A stretch of 64,000 nucleotides of DNA from Lolium rigidum. Its lineage: Eukaryota; Streptophyta; Magnoliopsida; Poales; Poaceae. Below the pieces are notes generated by a model, which had not been told where the DNA came from, made no database searches, and saw nothing but the letters and a program-made list of their open reading frames with translations. The position numbers and the translations under genes are program-made. Below are positions 11,096 through 20,230 of this stretch, one piece after another (position 1 is the stretch's first letter; every line of letters starts with the position of its first letter). The DNA is taken from assembly GCF_022539505.1 (NCBI RefSeq), contig NC_061510.1, positions 272,313,687 to 272,377,686 on the forward strand, given 5' to 3'.

Positions 11096-11830
11096 ATCCC
11101 CTTGTAAAGGGCGCCCATTTAGTATGTGGGGTCCACCATATAGCAAGTGGGCCGGCCCAACAAGATAGTGGGCCGGGCCAAAAACACGGGTGGGTCCCAC
11201 TTTCCGTTACGAGGGCTGGCCCATTTAGCACGTGGGGTCCACCATAGAGCGAGTGGGCCGGCCCAACAAGATAGTGGGCCGGGCCAAAAACACGGTGGGT
11301 CCCACTTTCCTGCTAAAGGGCCGGCCCATTTAGTATGTGGGGTCCACCATATAGCAAGTGGGCCGGCCCAACAAGATAGTGGGCCGGGCCAAAAACGCTG
11401 GTGGGTCCCCCTTTCCGGCTAAAGGGCCGGCCCATTTAGTATGTGGGGTCCACCGTATAGCAAGTGGCCGGCCCAACACGCTAGTGGGCCGGGCCAAAAA
11501 CACAGGTGGGTCCCACTTTCCTGTCAAAAGGGCCGGCCCATTTAGTATGTGGGGTCCACCATATAGCAAGTGGGCCGGCCCAACACGCTAGTGGGCCGGG
11601 CCAAAAACACAGGTGGGTCCCACTTTCGTCTTAAAGGGCCGGCCCATTTAGTATGTGGGGACCACCACAAAAGCAGTTGGGCTGGCCCAACTAGTTAGTG
11701 GGCCGGCCCAGTAGTTGGTGGGGTCCACCTTAAAGCAAGTGGGCCGGCCCAATTAGAGTGTGGGGTCCACCGTAAATCAAGTGGGCTGGCCCAATAAGTA
11801 AGTGGGCCAGCCCGTTTAGTTCGTTGTTTA
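11096..11830 (+). repeat. CACTA-1 subterminal tandem repeats, about 106 bp
   Basis: About six units of roughly 106 bp. Each carries a TATGTGGGGTCCACC segment (near 11121, 11229, 11331, 11439, 11545 and 11651) and two or three GGGCCGGCCC palindromes. They continue the repeats cut at 2915. Shorter degenerate units follow to 11830. They are probably transposase-binding repeats of the transposon; there is no coding function. Confidence 0.8.
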
Positions 11831-12359
11831 TATGCGGCGTAATAGGCGCTTTAGGATTTTGCGGGCCGGCACGTATGTGATTTCGCTTAATTGGGCCGTT
11901 TAAGGGATGGGAATTCGTGATTTAGATACGAGAATATTTACGCAGCATTGATTTACGTCGGATAGCCTCACTTACCACAAGCACCAAAGAAAAAATGCGC
12001 GAAAGAACTATAAAAACTAACTAAATATTACATCAGTTGCAAGGCTTTGAAAAAATATTACGGAACCCGGAGAAATTGAATGGTAATTAAACCTAGCAAT
12101 ACAATGAAGCGATCCGGCAATCTTTTAAGTTGTCCATGCAGCACCTATATATGAAACAAAGACATTACAAGTTAAGACAACAACAATGGAAACGCAAAGA
12201 CACTGCAATATTGTTTGCCAAAGAATTTGGAACTCATCATTTCGTCGTTATAACAAGATCATTGTAATGCGCACAATAAGCAAACAAAGAGTGCATGCCG
12301 CATACCAACGACCAATATAACGAGCATGTTAGAATGAAACAACGAGACTTACTACTTGT
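11831..12359. other. No gene recognised, CACTA-1 interior
   Basis: AT-rich sequence after the repeats. No coding segment, RNA gene or terminus was recognised. Confidence 0.5.
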
Positions 12360-13345
12360 CGAGTCCCATGCAAACCAACATGTTCGGGGAGTACAAAATT
12401 GGCATGAACAACATAGTAGCGAGCTATAAATTTTGTAACAACGGCCGAGCAAGATGAAGTTATGATGGCTACATCTACGGAAGCGAGGGAATGTAAACCA
12501 AAAATAGAAGTTACGATGGCAAAAGCTAAAGAGGAGGGAATGTGAACCAACATGTGCCAAGTGCAATTACTTCATTTTGGCCGTGAACTAAATAATACTC
12601 CTGAACTTATAGTGAAGGGGATGCAAATCAAGATGTTTCGGGATATAAACTTGTAATGAGCAACACATAGAGGATAGTTAATGCTTGGAGCTTAGGATGG
12701 ACCGGATACGGAATATAGTGGGATCACTGTGAACTTGTATAAGAGGGAATGCAAACCAATATGTTCAGCTTTCCATATGTGAGCGTCATGCCAAGTCGGA
12801 GAAACAAGTCAATAATGCAGCTTTTGAAGAACAAGATGGCACGCAAAATTATTATCTAGTAGTATGACAAGTTTATTTGTACTACGAGGCTAGATAGCGA
12901 GTGATAGCATGCCAAACTAAGTCCTTACTTTGTTAGCTTACAATGAACTAGATACAAAACAATGGCATCACCTGTAGTACGGGGAATGCAAGCCAACATG
13001 TTCATGGAGTAAAAAATTGGCACAAACAACATAGTAGCGAGGCCATAATTTTTGTAACAACGATCGAGCAAGATAAAGTTATGATGGCTAGATCTACGAG
13101 AGCGAGGAATGTAAACCAAATATAGAAGTTACGATGCCAAAAGCTATAGAGCAGGGAATGCGAACCAACATGTGCAATTACTTAAAATTGGCCATGAACT
13201 AAATAATAGCGAGGATGTTACTATAATTCCTATAATTTTTGTAACAACGATCGAGCAAGATAGAAGTTATGATGGCTACATCTACAGAGCAGGGAATGCA
13301 AACCAAAATGTTCAATCGCTTAAAGTTAGCAATGAAGTAGAAAAT
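12360..13345 (+). repeat. Diverged direct duplication within CACTA-1
   Basis: The block at about 12360-12600 recurs at about 12985-13208, offset by about 620 bp, and part of it recurs again at about 13225-13345. Shared landmarks include GCAAACCAACATGTTC, TTTTGTAACAACG and GTTATGATGGCTA. Copies differ by substitutions and small indels. No coding capacity was seen; it may be intronic DNA of a former element gene. Confidence 0.65.
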
Positions 13346-14228
13346 AGCAACGTGTTACGGTCATAGCTAGGAATGAACTAAAAGAGCTTCAGACAAACAA
13401 GCATCCGAACCCAGAACATGGCGCTAAAACAAGGGACTTACATTAGGAGAAGCACTCTGTGGGAGTCACGACGAGATCTTCACGGGGTTGATAGATCCGG
13501 TGATGAAGTACGCTACATGTGCTACTTGGGGTTGGAGAGACGGCCATTACACTTCATGATTACTCATCTCATACGCAAAAACGTAACGGCGCGTCGTTAG
13601 CACAAACGAGGTTCCCCCAAGATTAAACAAGAACTTGCGGGCAAGCAATAGAAAAGCGACGAGTAGAAGAGTTTAGATCATGCACGGCGCGGGTGAAGCG
13701 AGATCCGGTTCATGCACGGCGGTGTCGGTGAGCTAGATCCGATGCGGTGGACGACGGATCCGGCGAAGCGGCTCCGGTGGGGTGGACGATACCGCGGCTG
13801 AAGCGGCTGCGGTAGACTTGCTGGATGAGCATATGGTTTCGAGGTTCGGCGGGGATGATCCGGTCCGGTTGATGACGGCGTCGATGAAGCGGCTCCGGCG
13901 GGCAGCCGGATGACGAGGATCGCGAGGGCTCGGGTAGGCCAGGAAAGTCCGGCGGGGATGTTCCGGTGCGGTGGTCGTGGAGGTGGTAGAGAGAGGGACT
14001 TGGGAAGTTCCGGTGGGTGGGTCTCAGATGAGAGAGTGAGGGAAATGAATTTTTTTGGGAGGGTATCCGGGGCTAGGGAGGTGGTGATCCAAAAAATGAC
14101 GGGCAGACCCCCCCACAAACCGACTTTGCTGTCATCTCCACAGGGGTAGAATCGGAATTTGGAAGCGTGTGAAATTTTTGTATTTTGTGGGCGGGAAGTT
14201 TTGCCGCTATGAGATTTTGAATTTCGCT
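13346..14228. other. GC-rich stretch, no confirmed gene
   Basis: 13680-14050 is GC-rich, with repeated GATCCGG/CGGCTCCGG motifs. It has open frames on both strands (for example 14118-13678 on the minus strand, Pro/Ser/Arg-rich) but no recognisable domain. It resembles the 5' region of a gene, with minus-strand transcription most plausible, but nothing fixes this. Confidence 0.3.
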
Positions 14229-15100
14229 AAGGTCCAAGTATAATGATAAAAAATTGTGAGACCGTACTAGTACCTCTGTTCAAGGCCGACTGCAAAATCA
14301 AATCATCATCAAGTTGAACATCGGTTACTACCATGATCATCATCGGACACAGATCCGGTGACATGCACCTGAAATTGGTGCATCCGTTGCAAAGTATAAT
14401 GCTAAAATTTTGAGTGACCGTACTAGTACTTATGTTCAAGCCCGAGTGCAACATCAAATCATCATCACGTTGAAAATTTGTTACCATGATCATGATCTAT
14501 CTCTAAATTTGGCGCATCCGCTAAATCGGCAAAGTATAATGATAAAGAAATCGTGAGACGAGTAGTAGTACTTCTGTTCAAGGTCGAGTGCAACATCAAA
14601 TCATCATCACGTTTAAAATTTGTTACCATGAGCATGATCTACCTCTGAAAATGGGCGCATCCGCTAAAACTTGCAAAGTATAATGATAAAAAAATTGTGA
14701 GACCGTACTAGGACTTATGTTCAAGGTCGAGTGCAACATCAAATCATCATTACATTGAAAAGTGTGTTACCATGATCATGATCTATCTCTGAATTTGGCG
14801 CATCCGCTAAATCTCGCAAATATAATGATAAAAAAATTGTGAGAATGTACTAGTACTTATGTTCAAGGCCGAGTGCAGGATCAAATCATCATCACGTTGA
14901 AATTCGTTACAACGATCATGACATATCTCTAAAATTGGCGCATCCGCTAAATCTCGCAAAGTATAATGATAAAAAAATTGTGAGACTTGTACTAGTACTT
15001 GTGTTCAAGGCCGAGTGCAGGATCAAATCATCATCACGGTGAAATTTGTTACAACGATCATGACATATCTCTGAAATTGGCGCATCCGCTAAATCTTGCA
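14229..15100 (+). repeat. 143-bp tandem array, six copies
   Basis: Six head-to-tail units of 140-156 bp. The landmark AAGTATAATGATAAAA recurs near 14235, 14391, 14531, 14675, 14818 and 14958. Each unit also carries TACTAGTACTT, ATCAAATCATCATCAC and GCATCCGCTAAAT. Units are similar but not identical. No coding function is evident. Confidence 0.85.
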
Positions 15101-15560
15101 TGTGGCGCATGTCAGTGCGGAGCAACAGGCCGGTGCTATCAAGGTTGAGGCGTCAGTAGCGTCATCGGGCTCTCCTCTTTTGATAGATCTTCTACATGGC
15201 GTGGCGCACCGCCCATCGAGAAGCAATCACATGTGATACCGAGGTGGAGACGTCGCCGGCCTCCTCGAGGCGCGGCCGCCCTTCTACGAGCCAGCGTCGA
15301 CTCAAGGTATGAATCCATGCGTTGTCGCGCCCCTTCTTCCGATGAAGTGGGGTGCCTTAGATTTATTGTTCTTCTCTTACGATTATTTCGAGCCGAACAT
15401 GTGTGCTCTTTCTCTGAATATATTGCTTGAAAAGCTAACCAAGTTAATTAAATTCACTTCGTTCTTAATCTTGCGTGCTAATTTTGTTATTTTTGTTGCG
15501 ATTGAGTGCGCGCAAGGAGATTTATTTGTGGGTGTGCTGAGCTGTTAGGCCTAAGTCGAA
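15101..15560 (+). other. Possible gene exon with splice donor
   Basis: GC-rich sequence after the tandem array has coding-like composition. The frame ending DTEVETSPASSRRGRPSTSQ runs into CTCAAG/GTATGA, a plausible splice donor near 15306, followed by a T-rich, intron-like stretch. No family was recognised. It could be an exon of a CACTA-1 gene. Confidence 0.25.
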
Positions 15561-16045
15561 ATCCTCAGCTAAACGAGGCATCAGCTTAACACATAAAAAG
15601 GTGTTCAATCTCGCCCACAATGTCCTTTTCTTTCCTCTTCCTTTATTGGAACTTGTTTTGCAGACAAGGAAAGTGGCACGTGTAATGTGAGTAAAACCCT
15701 CTTAGCCAAAATCAGCTACAAGCAAGATTTTACGTATTGTAGATGCCCCAATTGACTCTAATCCCCAATGTAGTCTTTTTTTATGTCAGTATAGACTTCT
15801 TTACATGGCATGCATTTGCCTAATGAGCAGCATTGTATTGCCATTCTAGCCAACACTGATCGATATGTCAAGCTTCATGCACGAGATGCCATGTTTAATT
15901 TACTCCCTCACTCCGATCCATATTTCTTGGTGTAAAATGAATGTGAATCGAAGGGAGTACTTTTCTTAGATAGTACTATACCATTTCAAAAAAAATACTA
16001 GTACTTAGTACTACTACATCACAAATGCATCAAAGAGTACTACCA
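15561..16045. other. No gene recognised apart from one MITE
   Basis: AT-rich sequence containing the Stowaway element at 15903-15957. Nothing else could be supported. Confidence 0.5.
15903..15957 (+). mobile_element. Stowaway-type MITE, internally deleted
   Basis: CTCCCTCACTCCGATCC at the left and GTGAATCGAAGGGAG at the right form the terminal inverted repeats of a Tc1/mariner-derived Stowaway MITE. It is flanked on both sides by the TA target (15901-15902 and 15958-15959). At 55 bp it is much shorter than usual, so the centre has been lost. Confidence 0.8.
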
Positions 16046-17197
16046 TCACAAGACCACCACGGTTGTACTAGTAGAGTTTAATGCTGAACTTCCAAAGGGA
16101 ATAAGATTACACATATGAACTTTAAACAGGACCGGGAGCATGAGGGCCGGCAGCGGGCGTTGGCGGGAACAAGCCGAGGCAAGACGTAATTCCGGAGGAA
16201 GAGGCCATATGCTTGCGTGCTTGGCCTTGGTTGCGGGCGGTGCTTCCCCGATGTACTTAGGCCTACACCCGTCGCATCTTTGGATCAGGCTGCGGATGTC
16301 CTTACGGAGGATTTTGCCACGGGAATGGGCAAAATAGCTCCCAGCGCATGCGGAAACAATTTCACCACCCTTCGGCCGCTTGAACGTAGCGGCTCTTACG
16401 ATCCTGCGCTCCTTGTTGTCGTCCATGTCATCAGAATATTCCTGTGAATTATAAAGTACATAATAATCAGGTGCTTAATGAAAGATCGAATAAATACTGC
16501 ACTATCATAAGCAAACCTTAGAAACCCTAAAATTAAATGTGTAGAACAAGTAAATGGCGGAGACATCATACTAAATCACGAGAAAACCCTATGAACAGCA
16601 ATGAACATAAGCCACAACAATTGCAAGTCCACTAAGTATGAACAGATAAATTAATTATATGACAAATCAAGCCAACTACATGGCAGATTAATCGAAATGA
16701 AACTAGAATCCGACCGTACGAGCTTAGTAGAATCAAGTACGTCTACAAGAACAAGGTAGGGGATCAAATCAATCAAGAACCAGGTTCGTGCAAACCACGC
16801 GAACAATAATATGACACAAAAAGGATCGGGACAGTTTCGGTAAAAGAGCAGTACCTCCTCGTCGTCACCCTCGACATCCTCCTGGAACTGAACGTTTGGG
16901 CCGAAATCGTCGAAGGGGTCGAGGTCCGCGTCCAGCACCGGGTCTAGGAAGACCTCGCCGTGGTGGCCTGCAACGCCTTGCGGATCTTCGGCGGGAGCAA
17001 CGGCGTTGCTATCCACCTTCTCCTCGACGGCCAGGACGCCCGTTTCGACCGAGGTCGAAGAATCAGACAAGCAGAGGAGACGAGCGGCACAGGTGCCCGG
17101 TGAAGCCTCACCGCGCCGCGGCGGCCACTACCGCGGAGGCATCCTCTGCGCGAGCGGCCGCCGATTGCTCTGCCTCATACGCAAGACCTGTCTTCAT
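16046..17197 (-). pseudogene. Two-exon gene of unknown family, frameshifted
   Basis: A gene-like unit on the minus strand. A TATA box lies at 17303-17295. The first ATG is at 17197 and opens MKTGLAYEAEQSAAARAEDA, an Ala-rich start. The frame hits TGA near 17110, but a shifted frame continues through LSDSSTSVETGVLAVEEKVD into an acidic segment ending VEGDDEE. There a donor (GAG/GTACTG, about 16853) and acceptor (TTCACAG/GAATAT, about 16444) join in phase to exon 2, which starts EYSDDMDDNKERRIVRAATF, is basic, and contains RKDIRSLIQRCDGCRPKYIG. I do not recognise the family. Context inside CACTA-1 suggests an element-borne or captured gene. The frame break means this copy is probably dead, unless the 5' end is spliced differently. 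Confidence 0.5.
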
Positions 17198-17294
17198 GCT
17201 TCGCTGCGGTTGGAAACGAGGAAGTCGATGCCTCGGAGGTGCGGTGAGTTGATGGGAGGAGAGGACGGAGCTCGCGAGAGACGATGAGGTCGAT

Positions 17295-17303
17295 TATTTT
17301 ATA
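17295..17303 (-). promoter_or_regulatory. TATA box for the 17197 gene
   Basis: TATAAAATA on the minus strand lies about 100 bp upstream of the first ATG at 17197, leaving room for a short GC-rich leader. Confidence 0.5.
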
Positions 17304-18046
17304 GCCTCTGACTCTCTGTATCAAAGGGGCATTAGTTGTGGACGCGACGGACGATGAGGCCGATTAGTTGTGGACGCGTGAAGTCGTGCATGTACTCGAT
17401 TCTCACGTATACCAATACTTCCAAACGTCATAAGTAATTCACAATCATTCAGAATAATATGAGACCTTAACATTTTATTGTTTGTGTCAGATATTGTCCA
17501 TGAAAAATAACATCCTTCAAAAAATAAATCCCCTATGCCAATCCGGTCATGCCCGTCTACTCCAACTAGCTTCCTCGAGTAATTTGTCACCTTACATTCT
17601 TAAAATGAACCAAAATTTGGCACAGGGGCATCACATGGAAAATGATGTTACCATTCTCTCTTCCCATTTTTGTTTGAATTTTTCAAAATTGTCATGCCTA
17701 ACGGAAAAATGTATGTTCCTTCTATGAAGCATGTATCGAATGGCATTACCAAAACCTGGGGGTGGCGGGGCACATGGTGGTGCGATGATACATCACATTT
17801 GGACCACACAACACAATTTGGACCAACAAAAAAAATTCAACCACCCTACAAAAACCCTGGTCAAAATTAGTTTGACCAATATTACAAAAGTTGTACATAA
17901 TTCAGAAGCCGTCGAAATATACGAATCATTCAGAGTCAATACGAAGACAAAGCAATTATGCCAAAAGACGAAAGCGAGAGGAGGAACAGTCTTGCTATAT
18001 TGCACAACAAAGCCAAATTCAACTTTTCATCGATTCCAAAATTACT
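17304..18046. other. No gene recognised
   Basis: AT-rich stretch between two minus-strand gene remnants. ORFs in it are short and without family resemblance. Confidence 0.45.
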
Positions 18047-18790
18047 GGCTGCAATTAGCACACCTGGTCTCTGATGTCGCAATAGTTGGCTGCTTGGAGC
18101 GGAGACACTCGACTTCCTTCTTCAACTTATCGCACTCACGTGCATGAACTTTCAAAGTACTTCGATCTCGAAATATTGCGCATGTTCAGCATGCAACTCC
18201 ACTTCTGTTGAAAACTTTCACGAGTCCACGGTTACAATCACCCTGACCAGCCTTGTCAGTGACCACACTCATCGGTGGCTGGGCGCGTAGTTCCTCGACT
18301 TCCTTCCTCAACTTCTTACACTCCGCGAGAACGTCGGAGTACCGTTTATCAAAAGAAGATTGCTCGGAACGGGCATTCTCCTCCGATATGGCACGATTTA
18401 AAATGCACCTGCCTACGAGGTGGCGGATTTTCTTATGAAGGATGGTGTTGTGGCCCTTGATGCTGGTCGAGTTTGGGAGAATCGTGTTATCACATCTGCA
18501 TTGCAAATTCAACAGCAATGAAGTATGCGGAGTGCGAGATGAGGGGAGAAATAAACAAATGGAGTGCCAACCTCTTCAATATGCTGAGAGTAGCACCAAA
18601 GTCCTTGTCCATAGGAACCTCTTCAACTATGGAACCGCGCATCCTCGGAAGAAAGACGGTTAAGTAGTTGGATACGGCAGCCGATAAGGAGGCGATGAAA
18701 CTGTGACCCACGGCAATGAAAACATACACGGCGAAGATGCACACACGCGCGCGGCTGCTCCTCTCCGGTGAGCATTCGTCTCGGTGCACG
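18047..18790 (-). pseudogene. Spliced coiled-coil gene remnant, unknown family
   Basis: Minus-strand coding-like blocks in order. About 18690-18590 carries LPRMRGSIVEEVPMDKDFGA and ends at a possible donor (AAGAG/GTTGGC, about 18574). A possible acceptor (CAATGCAG/ATG, about 18490) then joins in phase to CDNTILPNSTSIKGHNT. Further on, a Glu/Lys heptad-like segment carries YSDVLAECKKLRKEVEELRA, and after a stop and frame change a second similar segment, ECDKLKKEVECLRSKQP (near 18120-18070), is present. The two heptad segments look like diverged repeats of one another. The family is not recognised. Splice sites and frame changes suggest a decayed gene, perhaps captured by CACTA-1. Confidence 0.4.
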
Positions 18791-19124
18791 TCGGGATACC
18801 AAACCTATGCAAGGTTTGGGGTTTTGCATTACCGAAGGGTGGTGTTGTGGCCTTTAATCTCATAATCCCTTCTGCCTTGGAAAAATTCACCGATGTGGTC
18901 CAGGATCCTTTTTCGTTCACGGGATATGAAAATCATAAGATTAGGAAAAGCATAGGATTTTGTATACATTAGAGAGGGTGTGTCGCTATTTTATAGGCTA
19001 TTTTGGAATGTGCAAAATGAAGTACGTGTTTAATGAACCCAAATCTCATCCCTTCTTGCAGGTTATCCTATGATTATTCACTAGATATAGTATGTTTTTA
19101 TCTCGACCGAGGATCAGTAAGGAA
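18791..19124. other. No gene recognised
   Basis: On the minus strand a stretch near 18845-18870 echoes part of the 18450 region (AAAGGCCACAACACC against AAGGGCCACAACACC), so part of the neighbouring remnant may have been duplicated. Otherwise nothing was seen. Confidence 0.35.
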
Positions 19125-20094
19125 TGATACGTCTCCGACGTATCGATAATTTCTTATGTTCCATGCCACATTATTGATGTTATCTACATGTTTTATGCAC
19201 ACTTTATGTCATATTCGTGCATTTTACGGAACTAACCTATTAACAAGATGCCGAAGTGCCGATTCTTTGTTTTACTGCTGTTTTTGGTTTCAGAAATCCT
19301 AGTAAGGAAATATTCTCGGAATTGGACCGAAATCAAAGCCCGGGGCCTATTTTTCCACGAAGCTTCCCGGAAGTCCGAAGACGAGACGAAGAGGGGCCAC
19401 GAGGTGGCCACACCCTAGGGCGGCGCGGCCCCGCCTTGGCCGCGCGGCCCTGTGGTGTGGGGCCCTCGTGCCGCCTCTTGACCTGCCCTTCCGCCTACTT
19501 AAAGCCTCGCGTGACGAAACCCCCGATGCCGAGAGCCACGATACGGAAAACCTTCGCGAGACGCCGCCGCCGCCGATCCCATCTCGGGGGATCCGGGAGA
19601 TCGCCTCCGGCACCCTGCCGGAGAGGGGAATCATCTCCCGGAGGACTCTACGCCGCCATGGTCGCCTCCGGAGTGATGTGTGAGTAGTCTACCCCTGGAC
19701 TATGGGTCCATAGCGGTAGCTAGATGGTTGTCTTCTCCCCATTGTGCTATCATTGTCGGATCTTGTGAGCTGCCTAACATGATCAAGATCATCTATACTG
19801 TAATTCTATATGTTGCGTTTGTTGGGATCCGATGAATAGAGAATACTTGTTATGTTGATTATCAAGACTATGTCTATGTGTTGTTTATGATCTTGCATGC
19901 TCTCCGTTATTAGTAGATGCTTTGGCCAAGTTGATGCTAGTAACTCCAAGAGGGAGTATTTATGCTCGATAGTGGGTTCATGCCTCAGTGAATGCGGAGG
20001 AGTGACAAGAACCACTAAGGTTATGGATGTCTTGTGTGCCACTAGGGATAAAACATTAGTGCTATGTTCAAGGATGTAGTCACTAGTTACATTA
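19125..20094 (+). repeat. Family-A LTR, truncated by a gap
   Basis: Starts TGATACGTCTCCGACG and follows the element-A LTR for its first 970 bp, with more differences from 2916-4514 and 9491-11094 than those show from each other. The sequence runs into an N gap, so whether it is a solo LTR or the start of another element is unknown. Confidence 0.88.
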
Positions 20095-20194
20095 NNNNNN
20101 NNNNNNNNNNNNNNNNNNNNNNNNNNNNNNNNNNNNNNNNNNNNNNNNNNNNNNNNNNNNNNNNNNNNNNNNNNNNNNNNNNNNNNNNNNNNNN
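20095..20194. other. Assembly gap, 100 N
   Basis: Exactly 100 N, a placeholder of unknown true length. Reading frames that appear to cross it are not real. Confidence 0.99.
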
Positions 20195-20230
20195 GTACTA
20201 CGATACACCCCCTATACTTGTGGGTCATCA
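20195..20230 (+). repeat. 3' edge of a family-B LTR
   Basis: These 36 bp are identical to the end of the 3' LTR of element B (33398-33433), ending GGGTCATCA. It should be the end of B's 5' LTR, but pol coding sequence follows at once with no primer-binding site or gag. That implies either a deletion in the element or a mis-join at the gap. Confidence 0.75.

Noticed and set aside
9522..11107. Many 60-140-codon ORFs in family-A LTRs
   Set aside because: They lie in non-coding LTRs, recur with indels between copies and match no protein family.
13678..14118. 146-codon minus-strand Pro/Ser-rich ORF
   Set aside because: Low-complexity GC-rich sequence with no domain and no supporting splice or promoter signals.
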